A stretch of 64,000 nucleotides of DNA from Reticulitermes speratus (GCA_021186555.1 JAJKFL010000005.1:52361635-52425634), one strand, 5' to 3'; counted from the first letter of the stretch, positions 51,893 to 60,816 are shown. The notes: generated by a model not told the origin, from the sequence alone. Program-made: numbers and translations.

Positions 51893-51989
51893 ACAATTTT
51901 AACAATTTTATAATAAAGCTACTTAAAAGTGGTTTTAGTGTGCATCGGTTGGTTTATAACTTAATTTAATTAGCAATTCATTTGTTAAC

Positions 51990-52455
51990 ATGTTTCTTCG
52001 TGTGGCCACTATGTGACGTAACAGCGTATTTTAATTTCGTTTGTTTCAGTACTACTGCAATACAATCGTGATGGAATTCCGATAACCAGACATCTTCAAT
52101 TTATATACTTTCGCATTTATATTTTATTTAGTGTGCAAGTAATGTTTGATTGTCATCAGTGTTCGATGCTTTAGAACACAGATTCGCACACCGTGGCCCG
52201 CAGTCGCATGTATCTCGACATACTATCGCTCGGAAAAGGATTTATTATGAACAGAAGATATCATTAACGTGAAGGCGTTGAAGCTTTCACGATGAATGTC
52301 AGGCGATCTCGGTCCTTTGGTAGCGAGCAGTGTTGCGACACCCCGACCGGTCCAGACCAGCTATTACCCATTCCCCCCCGTCCCGCGCATCCGACAGCCC
52401 AATTGTCTGTATAACCCTTAACATTTGATTTCCATAACAAACTTAACTTTTAATA
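51990..52455. other. No gene recognised
   Basis: 52340-52400 is GC-richer (CCCCGACCGGTCCAGACCAG). Nothing assignable. Confidence 0.4.
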
Positions 52456-52461
52456 TTCAAG

Positions 52462-52500
52462 CAGCAAGTTCTCCCGAAACGTCGGTAACACAGTCCCCAC
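52462..52500 (+). repeat. GAAACGTCGG-type repeat fragment
   Basis: GCAGCAAGTTCTCCCGAAAC followed by GTCGGTAACACAG; only the 3' half of the core. Confidence 0.5.
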
Positions 52501-52774
52501 ACGGTGTCTAAACTCCACACTTGGAACAACTATTAAGCAGTGGATTAACTATAAATTATTTTATTTTTTTGTATTTATTACGAGACAACAAGATATTCAC
52601 GTGGTTCATTTAACATTTTAGATAATGAATCATTTTTAAAGTTTTATATACAGTGTTTTTATACATATTTACATTTTAACCTTAAAAAAAGTGATTAAGG
52701 CCTGCATACAGTTTGACTGAACTGCTTGTGACCGCAGAGTGAATACATATGGGTGTAGATTGAACGTAATTTTG

Positions 52775-52822
52775 TACCCCCTGATGATGGTCTTTAAGAG
52801 GACCGAAACATATGTAGGGGTA
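52775..52822 (+). ncRNA. Hammerhead-like ribozyme motif
   Basis: Stem I TACCCC (52775-52780) with GGGGTA (52817-52822), six perfect pairs, the longest in the window along with 60106. Core CTGATGA-T, stem II GGTC/GACC with an eight-base loop, GAAA, CATATG, TA. Confidence 0.72.
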
Positions 52823-52885
52823 AACTTGCAAATACAGAAAAGTGAAAGTGAAAAAATGCATTTAGTTGGTTCGTGGACAGTGAAT
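52775..52885 (+). mobile_element. Ribozyme-bearing element, single arm (E6)
   Basis: The core at 52775-52822 is followed by AAGTGAAAAAATGCATTTAG and TTGGTTCGTGG, the subterminal block of the family. No left arm was found. Confidence 0.6.
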
Positions 52886-53021
52886 TATTTTATTTCATTT
52901 TATAATGTACTGTTTTATTAAACTGCACACAAACTCTAGACAAACAGACGAAAGGTTTCCCTTTTATAAATAAAAAGTATAGCAACAAATAGTATTTTCA
53001 GAGTTGTTTTAATATTGTTCA

Positions 53022-53190
53022 CACCGTACACTGTCGCTAATCAAACCACACAATACTCAAACAAACAAAATGCACTCTTATTATTTTTAGATGTTCTATA
53101 TTACAATATCTGTAGATATCTACAGATATTGTAATATAGAACATCTAAAAATAATTGCATTTTGTTGGTTTGAGTATTGTGTGGTTTATT
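53022..53190. mobile_element. Near-perfect palindrome with family terminus, no ribozyme
   Basis: CACACCGTACACTG (53026-53039) resembles the ACCGTGCAT terminus. From 53046 to 53188 the sequence is an almost spacerless palindrome centred in TGTAGATATCTACA (53111-53124), containing AACAAACAAAATGCA/TGCATTTTGTTGGTT. It looks like an E element reduced to its subterminal arms. Confidence 0.8.
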
Positions 53191-53211
53191 TTCAGAACGC
53201 ATGCATAATAA

Positions 53212-53710
53212 TTCAATTCAATTCAATTCAATTCTGGTTTATTAATGTGCCGAGTCAACAGCCAGATGGCCAATTACACAAACAGCACAACATACAAACA
53301 CAAATATCAATGGACAAGGAACAGGACAAAATAAACAAACACAACAAAACAAACAAACAAACAATAACTTGCTTAAATAATTAATAAGAATAACTTAAAA
53401 TAATGTAATAAATTATTACATCTGACTAAGTGTAACAAATTCCCTTCTAAAAACATCCATATTATTACAAATAGAATTTGCCGCCATTACACACCGGCCG
53501 GAGGGACAGTTTTTATAATATGAGCTAACATGAAACAAAGAAACAAATAATAATAATAATAATAATAATAATAACGATACAAGACGAAGAAAAAAACTTG
53601 TAGTTAAATGTTTATTTTTTCCGGGACGAATATACTCAAACATTTTGAGTATCTTCAAATTCTTAGGGACGCATAATTTGGGAACAATATTGTATCAGAA
53701 TTTCGCTTGT
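53212..53710 (-). pseudogene. LINE 3' end with (GAATT)n tail
   Basis: The minus strand carries KLCVPKNLKILKMFEYIRPG and KNKHLTTSFFLR, then, after an AAT repeat insertion (53547-53572) that adds Leu codons, NCPSGRCVMAANSICNNMDV and FRREFVTLSQM-stop. The TTSFF ... LPSG ... N-DVFRREF pattern fits the end of a Jockey/CR1-type ORF2. A 200-bp 3' UTR ends AATAAACCAGAATTGAATTG. The five-base tail repeat is typical of such LINEs. Confidence 0.6.
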
Positions 53711-53943
53711 AGTCAGCGTTCACTTACATCTGAACCAATGGTTAGTGCATTTATGAATCAAATATACTTCTGTGCAGTGACAAAAATGTAAGTTTCGAGG
53801 TCCTCAAAGTGCTGTTGACGAGATTAAAGTCTTTTCGGATGTTACAACGTGTCGATTGATAGACAGACACCTACATTTTGGAACACCGTAATGCTTCTTT
53901 GGGGTCAGTCAGTCCAAGAAGAAGTATTTTTGGACTTTTTAAT

Positions 53944-53987
53944 CCTGAAGATGGAAGATCTACGTTCCTCCGACACGCTGGTAACTA
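53944..53987 (+). repeat. GAAACG-type repeat core, mutated
   Basis: CCTGAAGATGGAAGATCTAC, GTTCCTCCGACACGCTGGTA: CTGAAGA intact, GAAACG changed to GACACG. Confidence 0.45.
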
Positions 53988-54009
53988 TTTGTCAGTAGAC
54001 ATGGCATAA

Positions 54010-55450
54010 CGTCTCGTAAGACTTAAACCTTAAACATGAATGCATTTCAAAAATATTGGAATTACAACACGTGCATAAAGATTCACTTCATAAGCACATG
54101 TGTAATTGACTTGTTGAAATGTATATCGGTTGAGTCTGAGCAATGTAATTATTCTGACTATATACGCTTCATCTGCAGACTGACAGAGCCACTCTACACC
54201 TGTACCAGTTACAGGTCACTTATAATTGCAATAATAATAATAATAATAATAGATGGTGGATTAGCCTAATAATGGTTATTAAATCATTCCTGAGTTTCTA
54301 TCAACTGCATAAATTAGGTTTCCCCTAACAGTTTCAGCGTATTATCATCCCACAGTAAAGCAATCGACCCCGACCTTCCTGAAAGTAAAACATTGATATT
54401 TGCTTCGAAGAACTGAGGAAATCCACGAAGAACATAAACAAAGCTGGCTGCCTGACAAGTTCAAGACCATTTCTCGTTGTGGTCATATGAAAAGACACCA
54501 TAGAAGTCTATAAAAGTATGTAACAAGCGCGTAACAAAATTAATTGGCAAGTAGTTAGAACTCCTCTTTACTCGAGAGGTCCCGGGTCCGATTTTAAACC
54601 CTGAGACCCAGTATAAAGTTTGACAATCTCAACCATTTACGTTAAGCACTGCAGTATAATATTAAAAACGGAAAACAATTACTTTTTTTCTACGTAGTCT
54701 TCAATGTAGTCCTCCAATTTAGTGGCCTTCAAACTGTACACTTCTCAAAGCTACGACACATAAATACATGCAAATGTTTCAATTTTAAACTTTTACTTTC
54801 ACACTCAACCCACGCTTCGTTAATGTTTCTTATTATTTAATTTAAATTATATTTTAAACAGCATGGTGTCCAACATTTCCGACTTTGCGTATCATCTTTG
54901 AACATATGTGAAAATTGGGGGGGCAAAAAAGATACCTCACTTCTCTAGATTTTTTGTATTTAAAGTGAGAATTTATTTTTTAACATTTAAATGCCCACCG
55001 TCCCCAAAAGCAGATTTAAATGTCATTTGGTGTTTAGGCGTCCAAGTTACAGTTGTCCTTATTCTCAGGCATAAAACTACAAGAAATAAAACAGCGACAG
55101 TTAACTACACGTCGTAATCACCTCGGCAATATAGTGGTGAATTCGTGACTTCACACTCGGTCCACTTTACGACCTGCAGACAGCCTAAAACGGCCATCAG
55201 ACATGATGATGTGTGGAAAGATAGATCTGGCCAAGTGGTTAAGGGAGACAGAAATCCGAAGTCTGAGCCGGAAATTAAACTTCTATCATCCAGTCCCTAG
55301 TCACTGAGCACAATAACTGACATATTACCAACTGTCAGTTTGTACACCATAGACGGATACACACATCAGTAGCTAGGGAGGTTTTAAACTACGTTTCCCA
55401 GAAAAATACTGAACGTCTCTTTTACAGATTTTAGAGCAATGATTAGTAAA
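54010..55450. other. No gene recognised; AAT run at 54229-54250; tRNA-like scraps
   Basis: 54545-54610 (GTAGTTAGAACTC...GGTCCCGGGTCCGATTTTA) and 55215-55285 (CTGGCCAAGTGGTTAAGG...GAGCCGG) keep A- and B-box-like pieces of decayed SINEs. Nothing else is supported. Confidence 0.4.
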
Positions 55451-55457
55451 AAGCAAA

Positions 55458-55632
55458 TACAGTAAAACCCGGTTATAACGACATCGATTTATGCGAAACC
55501 TCGTCTATATCTCAGACATTCTATGGTACCAGTTTTTTCCTTCACTGTTAACCATAACATTATACAACGCTCGTTTATAACGACACAAAATATTCAGTCC
55601 CTTTCATGACGTTATAACCGAGCTCGACTGTA
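55458..55632. mobile_element. Tigger/pogo-like MITE
   Basis: The left end ACAGTAAAACCCGGTTATAA and the right end TTATAACCGAGCTCGACTGT are inverted, with TA next to the right end. The inside repeats TTATAACGACA twice (55472, 55575). At 175 bp it has no coding capacity. Confidence 0.65.
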
Positions 55633-55769
55633 TTTACTTTGAGCATTGAAAGAAACGTGTAAAAATTTCCCGTTACTAATGTAAGGCAGTTTAGAGCGTT
55701 TGTTTAATTTTTATCGTCATCTTAAAAGCACTTAAGAATATGAGATTTGTACATAAAAAATAATGTATT

Positions 55770-56282
55770 TTTGTAATAGCTTTTATTTTAGCCAACACAT
55801 GCACTACACCTTGTCGTCATATATACACCTACATATGTTTCGACTACTTATTAGTCATCATCAGGGGGATCAAAGTGTATAAACACAGACTACACATCCA
55901 CTATAATAGTTGGTTCACATTCAATGTTAAAATAAGATGAACTATGTTCACTATAAAAACATGTAGCATTCTTGCTTCAGTGGTTAAAATACATAAGTGC
56001 GTTTGTTTTTCTTTTTGGATAAAAACGTTTAAAAATTATTTAAAATTATTGGCAGCTGGTCTTGTTTCCTTCTCAAATGGCTGGTGAATTTATCTGCAGA
56101 GATATAGTATTGAAATTAGTATAAATTATATTAAAATTAACTTTTTTAGGTTGATTAATATTTTCGTGACATACCTGTGGCGTGTTGTGCCTACATATGT
56201 AGGGGTATATATGACGACAAGGTGTAGTGAATATGTTGGTTAAAATAAAAGCTATTATATAAGACAGAATGCACGGTGAATA
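55770..56282. mobile_element. Ribozyme-bearing inverted-repeat element (E7)
   Basis: Arms of about 75 bp (55770-55840 and 56191-56265): AATAGCTTTTATTTTAGCCA, ACACATGCACTACACCTTGT, CGTCATATATACACCTAC and complements. The right terminus GAATGCACGGTGAATATAA is at 56268-56286. The left core is complete. The right arm stops at CTACATATGTAGGGG, having lost the rest of its core. Confidence 0.8.
55827..55868 (-). ncRNA. Hammerhead-like ribozyme motif
   Basis: On the minus strand: core CTGATGA-T; stem II GACTA/TAGTC with loop ATAAG; GAAA; CATATG; TA. Stem I CCCC faces GGTG, one mismatch. Confidence 0.65.
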
Positions 56283-56289
56283 TAATGTG

Positions 56290-56600
56290 AAAAATGTATT
56301 TTTGATTTCTTAGAATCTAGTAAAACTTAACAGAAGCTTTAGTAATATAAGTATAGGAGGGGGAGTGGAATTATTACAATTAGAGTAGGTAGTGTCTGGT
56401 GATAAATAATTATTACAATAATGTATATAAGGGCTGCTGCATACTGCAAAAACTTGATGTCATCAGACCGTCCATTTTACAATTAGATTCAACTAATAAA
56501 TATTCTATTCAATTCTATTCAATTCTCATTCACCATACCACAATATGAATGTTCAGAGTCGTTGAATGTTCAGATTTTATACTGTTGTGTTAAGGGTTAT
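56290..56600. other. No gene recognised; AATTCT-type repeat at 56498-56526
   Basis: ATTCTATTCAATTCTATTCA may be the tail of a LINE on the minus strand (compare 53212-53237). Confidence 0.4.
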
Positions 56601-56616
56601 ATTTTTTATTTCGCAG

Positions 56617-56745
56617 GCTTACAACGGGAGCCCACGAAGAAAATAATTCACCCATACCCTGTAACGAACCTGTCCGTCGAGGCTCAAGTGTACAACAGAA
56701 GCAGAAGGCTTTTGCAACTAGCTGTGTCCTGGATCCCTCCTACTG
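56617..56745 (+). CDS. Candidate 129-bp exon, fibronectin-III-like start
   Basis: Acceptor TATTTCGCAG ends at 56616 and donor ACTG|GTATGT starts at 56746. The exon is open in one phase for its whole length: LQREPTKKIIHPYPVTNLS, VEAQVYNRSRRLLQLAVS, WIPPT. Both boundaries are phase 1, common for exons encoding extracellular modules. The P-x-x-NLSVE...LQLAVSWIPPTG pattern fits strands A and B of a fibronectin III domain (Trp then Pro-Pro). NLS and NRS are glycosylation sequons. Codon use is balanced, unlike the AT-rich surroundings. A receptor such as a torso-like kinase is one possibility, but I cannot identify the gene. The best host-exon candidate here. Confidence 0.6.
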
Positions 56746-56759
56746 GTATGTTATGTCGT

Positions 56760-56980
56760 TAATGAACAAACTTACAAATCAAGTAATTAACTCGTAATAA
56801 CCTCTGATAGTGTCCCTAAGGAAATGCTAAGGGTCAGTTGAAAGAAGGCTGATAACCAAACTGGAAGAATTAGGAACTGTTATCTCCAAACTTTCGATAG
56901 AAACTTTGTAACAAATTAGTCCACAAGAGGATTAAATAATGATGGGATATAATATAATGTACTATAATATAATGTAATAT
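56760..56980. other. Intron-like sequence, no feature
   Basis: Follows the candidate donor site; AT-rich. Confidence 0.35.
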
Positions 56981-56996
56981 AATATATATTTACTTG

Positions 56997-57253
56997 CGGA
57001 TCCCAGTGACCGTGCGGTCTAAGGCGTGGGTCTTCGGCCGCTCGCTAACTGGGATTGTGGGTTCGAATCCCACCGGGGGGCATGGATGTCTGTCTCTTGT
57101 GAGTGTTGTGTGTTGTCAGGTAGAGGTCTCTGCGACGGGCTGGTCACTCGTCCAGAGGAGTCCTACCGAGTGTGGTGTGTCTAAAGTGTGTGACCATGAA
57201 ACCTCGACGAAACGACGAGTCCCAGGCCCATATAGGGCTGTCGAACCATAGGA

Positions 57254-57276
<23 letters not shown>
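56997..57276 (+). mobile_element. SINE, family S1, with 15-bp target duplication
   Basis: ATATATATTTACTTG is at 56982-56996 and recurs at 57277-57291, where it merges with the (TA)n tail region. The head CGGATCCCAGTGACCGTGCG, GTCTAAGGCGTGGG (A box) and GTGGGTTCGAATCCCACCGG (B box). The end GGCCCATATAGGGCTGTCGA, ACCATAGG. Near full length and little diverged. Confidence 0.92.
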
Positions 57277-57287
<11 letters not shown>

Positions 57288-57339
57288 CTTGGCTGAACCC
57301 GAAGTTGACACATCGAAATTTATTCTTGGATGGTTTGAC

Positions 57340-57455
57340 CGTTTAAGATGGAACCGATACGTTGCCCCGAAACGTCGGTAACTACCAATCTACATTGCGT
57401 AACATCTCAGAAGAGCAAAGATCCCATTTACACCGCGGCGGAAGCCTGAAATCAC
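57340..57455 (+). repeat. GAAACGTCGG-type repeat, single copy
   Basis: AAGATGGAACCGATACGTTG, CCCCGAAACGTCGGTAACTA, then CGTAACATCTCAGAAGAGCA and CCGCGGCGGAAGCCTGAAAT. Matches the outer half of the 108-bp unit; the CTG of the core is lost (TTTAAGA). Confidence 0.65.
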
Positions 57456-57459
57456 GCAA

Positions 57460-58490
57460 ACCTTGGTCGATTCTGCCTGCTGGGCATGGCGGATAAAAAT
57501 CACACTTAAATTAGTAAGAAATGTGTGTCGAAATTTAATGGGAAATCGTTTCTTTTGTGTTTCCATCCCTCACATCATTCTTCCATTCTTGCATACACTT
57601 CGTGCCTTTCCACCATTTTACCTAAATCAGGTATGCGTTACGTTAAAACAGTTTATCGTAGAGATGGCACAGTTTCTATCTAACATAGATCTTTCACCTG
57701 TGTATCTCAGAACGAAATGTTTCCCTGAAAAGTGTGATAACGATATACGGACATACGTCGTATATACACGGTCAGTTATAAACCATCTTTCATTTTATAT
57801 ACTCGTGCATGCATAAATGTTCGGTTTCTCTGAATGTAATTCTAAGTATGTTATTAAATTCAGCAGTACATTTACATCAAAGTCCTTCAAATTCTAAGCA
57901 AAAAAAAAAAAAGTTTCCGGGTCAACGACCCGGAATGACCCATCAGAAAATAATGACTGTTAATTAGATCTTTGTAACTAACTACCTAACTACAAGGATC
58001 CTCCAATCAAACTATGTATTTACGAATTCCATATAAACAGTCCGCCTGAAATTATAATTAATTATGAAACTGGAAGGGACAGCGTATAATATTATTATTT
58101 GTTATACTGCAATAGTATTCGCTGGTTGAAGTATCCAATCGACTCCTCTCTCATTAAAATGGTCGTGCAAATTTCAGGACTGGACTGCTAAGGTCAATGG
58201 AGGTGTTTGTTTTACAGGGAACGCCGGTGTATGCCCAGGTTTACGGGGAAATGCAGATGTTAAATTCCTAGTAAACACATCATAAAGCGACATAATTTCT
58301 TATACATTTCCAATGTAACATGGGTACAATATTTTTATAACTAATATTTCTCGGTGCTAAACTCGCTGTCTCCAGTCTATTTTAATTAATAAAATATATA
58401 ATAGCATTGTAATAAAGTGTGAAATGAATTTTTTTTTCTATACAAATGTGACAATAATAATGAATAGTACGTCGATACTAAGTGTGGGAC
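57460..58490. other. No gene recognised; hairpin at 57917-57933
   Basis: CCGGGTC/GACCCGG with an AAC loop follows a poly(A) run (57899-57912). The 117-codon plus frame at 57463-57816 has no domain I recognise and lacks splice support. Confidence 0.4.
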
Positions 58491-58494
58491 TCAG

Positions 58495-58760
58495 ACCGTG
58501 CCATAGCTCAGGCGGTTAGTCGCCGGCCTCTCACCACGGAGGCCCGGAGTTCGGTCCCAGGTCAAGTCCATGTGAGATTTGTGGTGGACAAAGTGGCACT
58601 GGGACAGGTTTTTCTCTGAGTTGTCGGTTTTCTCCTGTCGATTTCATTCCACTGGTGCTCCATTACTTGTAAAAGTTGGTAAAAAAACTGCTCATCTTCA
58701 TTGGGGTTGCACAAAAAGCCTTAAGACTGTGGTGCGGGTGACCTTTTTAAAAAAATGTGG
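58495..58760 (+). mobile_element. SINE, family S5, best copy
   Basis: ACCGTGCCATAGCTCAGGCG, GTTAGTCG (A box), GCCTCTCACCACGGAGGCCC (anticodon-arm-like pairs GCCTC/GAGGC), GGAGTTCGGTCCCAGG (B box), CATGTGAGATTTGTGGTGGA, CAAAGTGGCACTGGGACAGG, CACTGGTGCTCCATTACTTG, and the end GCACAAAAAGCCTTAAGACT. Confidence 0.82.
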
Positions 58761-58764
58761 GACT

Positions 58765-59160
58765 CTTTTATGTCCAGTCTACAGACACGACGTTTCTTAA
58801 CGAAAGTAGGCAGAAGAAGAGGGTTTTAATGGCTCGTACATATTACTGTTCTTAGCTTTTCTTAGAATAATGCTTCTTCGATCGTGTATCAATCAGCGAC
58901 TTGTAACGTCACAAGCAATAAAGTACACAGAAGTTGTAAGTCACTGGAAGACAATAAAATACAGTTGTGACAAGTTCTATTTACGTTGTTGGGTCACATC
59001 GTTACTCGTTCTCAACTTTTCGTTTGTGCCAGTAGGGGGGAAATCAAACGATACCTGCATTGCTGTTCGCTGATGACGTAACAATTGGGTCGTTTCCTGT
59101 TAAAGGTATACAAGAAGGGATAGATCAGACGTTGAGATATTGTGATAAATTTAATTTAAA
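58765..59160. other. No gene recognised
   Basis: 59059-59150 (TTGCTGTTCGCTGATGACGT...GATAAATTTAATTTAAAATG) reads LLFADDVTIGSFPVKGIQEG in one frame, a likely fragment of the FADD box of a LINE reverse transcriptase. Too short to place. Confidence 0.45.
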
Positions 59161-59180
59161 ATGTAACTTTAATAAACTAA

Positions 59181-59487
59181 GGTAAAGGTAAAGCAATCCC
59201 ATACAGGCCTTGACAGGCCCTTAGGGCTCCAGGAGGTCGAGGCTCCCAGGTTTTTAGACAATCGGCACATGAAGATGGTAAGGTTGTCAGCCCTACGCAC
59301 CGGCCGCCTTTACCCCCAGGAAAGATTCCTGGTACTCATTTCTGTTAGAGGCTGAGTCGACCCCAGGGCCATAGTGCGACCGAAACGATTATGTCAGTGA
59401 AAAATTCCAATAACACCATCGGGAATCAAACCCGCGACGTTCCGGTTTGTAGCGTAGTGCCTCAACCAACTGTGCCACCGCGTGCCC
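59181..59487 (-). mobile_element. SINE, family S3, with 14-bp target duplication
   Basis: CTTTAATAAACTAA is at 59167-59180 and 59488-59501. The minus strand is GGGGCACGCGGTGGCACAGT, TGGTTGAGG (A box), GCGGGTTTGATTCCCG (B box) and the full S3 body, ending CCTGTATGGGATTGCTTTAC. Confidence 0.95.
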
Positions 59488-59515
59488 CTTTAATAAACTA
59501 AAGTAATGAATAAAG

Positions 59516-59714
59516 TTTTAACACCAACTAAATGCACTTTCATTTAAAAAAAAACCTAAGTAAGGTTTTCTTTAAAACATTTGTATAACCCCTACATATG
59601 TTTCCCTGAGGATGGCTTCTTTGAAGCCGAACATATGTAGGGGTTATACAAATGTTTTAAAGAAAACCTTACTTACGTTTTTTTAAATGAAAGTGCATTT
59701 AGTTGGTGTTAAAA
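59516..59714. mobile_element. Ribozyme-bearing hairpin element (E8)
   Basis: Arms of 88 bp (59516-59603 and 59626-59714) meet directly at the ribozyme: TTTTAACACCAACTAAATGC, CTTTCATTTAAAAAAA, GTAAGGTTTTCTTTAAAACA, TTTGTATAACCCCTACATAT and complements. The apex of the giant hairpin is stem II of the ribozyme core, so only one core exists for two arms. Confidence 0.85.
59604..59643 (+). ncRNA. Hammerhead-like motif with deletion in GAAA
   Basis: Core CTGAGGA-T; stem II GGCTTC/GAAGCC with loop TTT (perfect); then GAA-CATATG-TA. One A of the invariant GAAA is missing, so this copy should be inactive. Confidence 0.6.
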
Positions 59715-60004
59715 CATTAATTAGTAAAAATTCACGGCGAACTCAGAATAAAGCAATGATATTCAAAGAAAAAAAAATAGAGAAAAACTGAAAAACAGTG
59801 AATGCTGGTAGGAGAACGGGGGAAAAACCTCGAAGCTAAGGAGAAGTCAGCATTGCTGCCATGTGTCGTGTTATATTTATTTTTAAAATCATGTTACTTC
59901 AATTCTGAACGGTATTATAAACACATCTGCAAGTTACAACTGACAGCCTGGATAAACACTGAAATTCTATATTTAGTAATAACTAGCAAATACAAATAGT
60001 AAAT

Positions 60005-60091
60005 ATACAGGATATACACAAAAGAATGGTGCGGTGTATATGTATATATACATATAAAACGCACTATTCTTTTGTGTATACTCTGTATATA
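60005..60091. mobile_element. Mariner family A solo-TIR MITE
   Basis: TACAGGATATACACAAAAGA and ATGGTGCGG face GCACTATTCTTTTGTGTATA with CTCTGTA, joined by a GTATATGTATATATACATAT palindrome. The whole transposase gene is gone. Confidence 0.75.
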
Positions 60092-60105
60092 CAACGAGTA
60101 ATTTG

Positions 60106-60151
60106 AACCCCTACATATGTTTCGACAAACCTTGGTCATCTTCAGGGGGTT
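60106..60151 (-). ncRNA. Hammerhead-like ribozyme motif, left copy of E9
   Basis: On the minus strand: stem I AACCCC/GGGGTT (six pairs); core CTGAAGA-T; stem II GACCAA...TTTGTC with one mismatch; GAAA; CATATG; TA. Confidence 0.68.
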
Positions 60152-60361
60152 TCATAGCAAAGGTGTACAAGAACTCCGCATCCATTTACATGTTGAAAAT
60201 ATGAAACATTAGAAGTTCATAACATAAAAATTCATAGTCATAGTTCATGAAATACGATGTTAGAATATTAGACGATAAAGTGCTATACTGCTGGTGTTAT
60301 AAGTAAATTATCATACATTAAATTCTCAGAACATAAAAGACCGGAAACAAAATTTCCAATC

Positions 60362-60530
60362 ATGATTTCAGGTTTCCGACGCGATGTTGATGAGACTTCA
60401 CTCTTCTGGGATATTCCTACTCGGGACTCTTGACGCGTGAAGATGAGACCGACACGTTGTCCCGAAACGTCGGTAAACAATTACCACACGACGCCGCGTA
60501 ATATCCCAGAAGAGCGCAGATCTCAAGATT
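60362..60530 (+). repeat. GAAACGTCGG-type repeat inside E9
   Basis: TTTCCGACGCGATGTTGATG, AGACTTCACTCTTCTGGGAT, then GTGAAGATGAGACCGACACG, TTGTCCCGAAACGTCGGTAA, ACAATTACCACACGACGCCG. Stem II GAGAC/GTCCC is imperfect. The core has G for the first C. Confidence 0.7.
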
Positions 60531-60639
60531 TTCAATATTACGATGTTAAAACCAGTACACTAATACATTTCTGGTGTACGCAATGATGAATCGTGTGGGT
60601 TGTGCATACAGATGTCTGAATTTAATCGAAGGTACGGGT

Positions 60640-60722
60640 ACAGGGCATACACAAAAGAATGGTGCGGTTTTAATAGTGAACACTATTACAACCGCACCAT
60701 TATTTTGTGTATTCCCTGTATA
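60640..60722. mobile_element. Mariner family A solo-TIR MITE
   Basis: CAGGGCATACACAAAAGAAT, GGTGCGGTTTTAATAGTGAA faces its complement with almost no centre (CACTATTACAACCGCACCAT, TATTTTGTGTATTCCCTGTA). TA flanks the right end. Confidence 0.82.
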
Positions 60723-60770
60723 TCTCGTCTGTTGTGGTGTGTGCTGTGCGTTTGATGGAGCGGTCTATGA

Positions 60771-60816
60771 AACCCCCTGAAGATGACAAAGGTTTGTCGA
60801 AACATATGTAAAGGTT
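60771..60816 (+). ncRNA. Hammerhead-like ribozyme motif, right copy of E9
   Basis: Core CTGAAGA-T; stem II GACAAA/TTTGTC with two-base apex; GAAA; CATATG; TA. Stem I has decayed on the 3' side (AAGG against CCCC). Confidence 0.6.

Larger units (their letters stand above)
51481..51970. mobile_element. Ribozyme-bearing inverted-repeat element (E5)
   Basis: The terminus GACACCGTGCATCTTCGTC starts it. Arms of about 125 bp (51502-51626 and 51843-51970) are inverted: ATTAAATTAAGTTATAAACC, AACCGATGCACAC, CCACTTTTAAGTAGCTTTAT, then the ribozyme core, CTGA side toward the centre. The 216-bp centre is unique and has GGAGCGGAGTGTACTACGTG. No coding region. Confidence 0.88.

Noticed and set aside
52190..52400. 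Possible GC-rich exon or promoter
   Set aside because: No open frame with splice sites and no core promoter pattern that stands out.
57463..57816. 117-codon plus-strand frame near the candidate exon
   Set aside because: No splice acceptor in phase and no similarity I can name; it begins in repeat-derived sequence.
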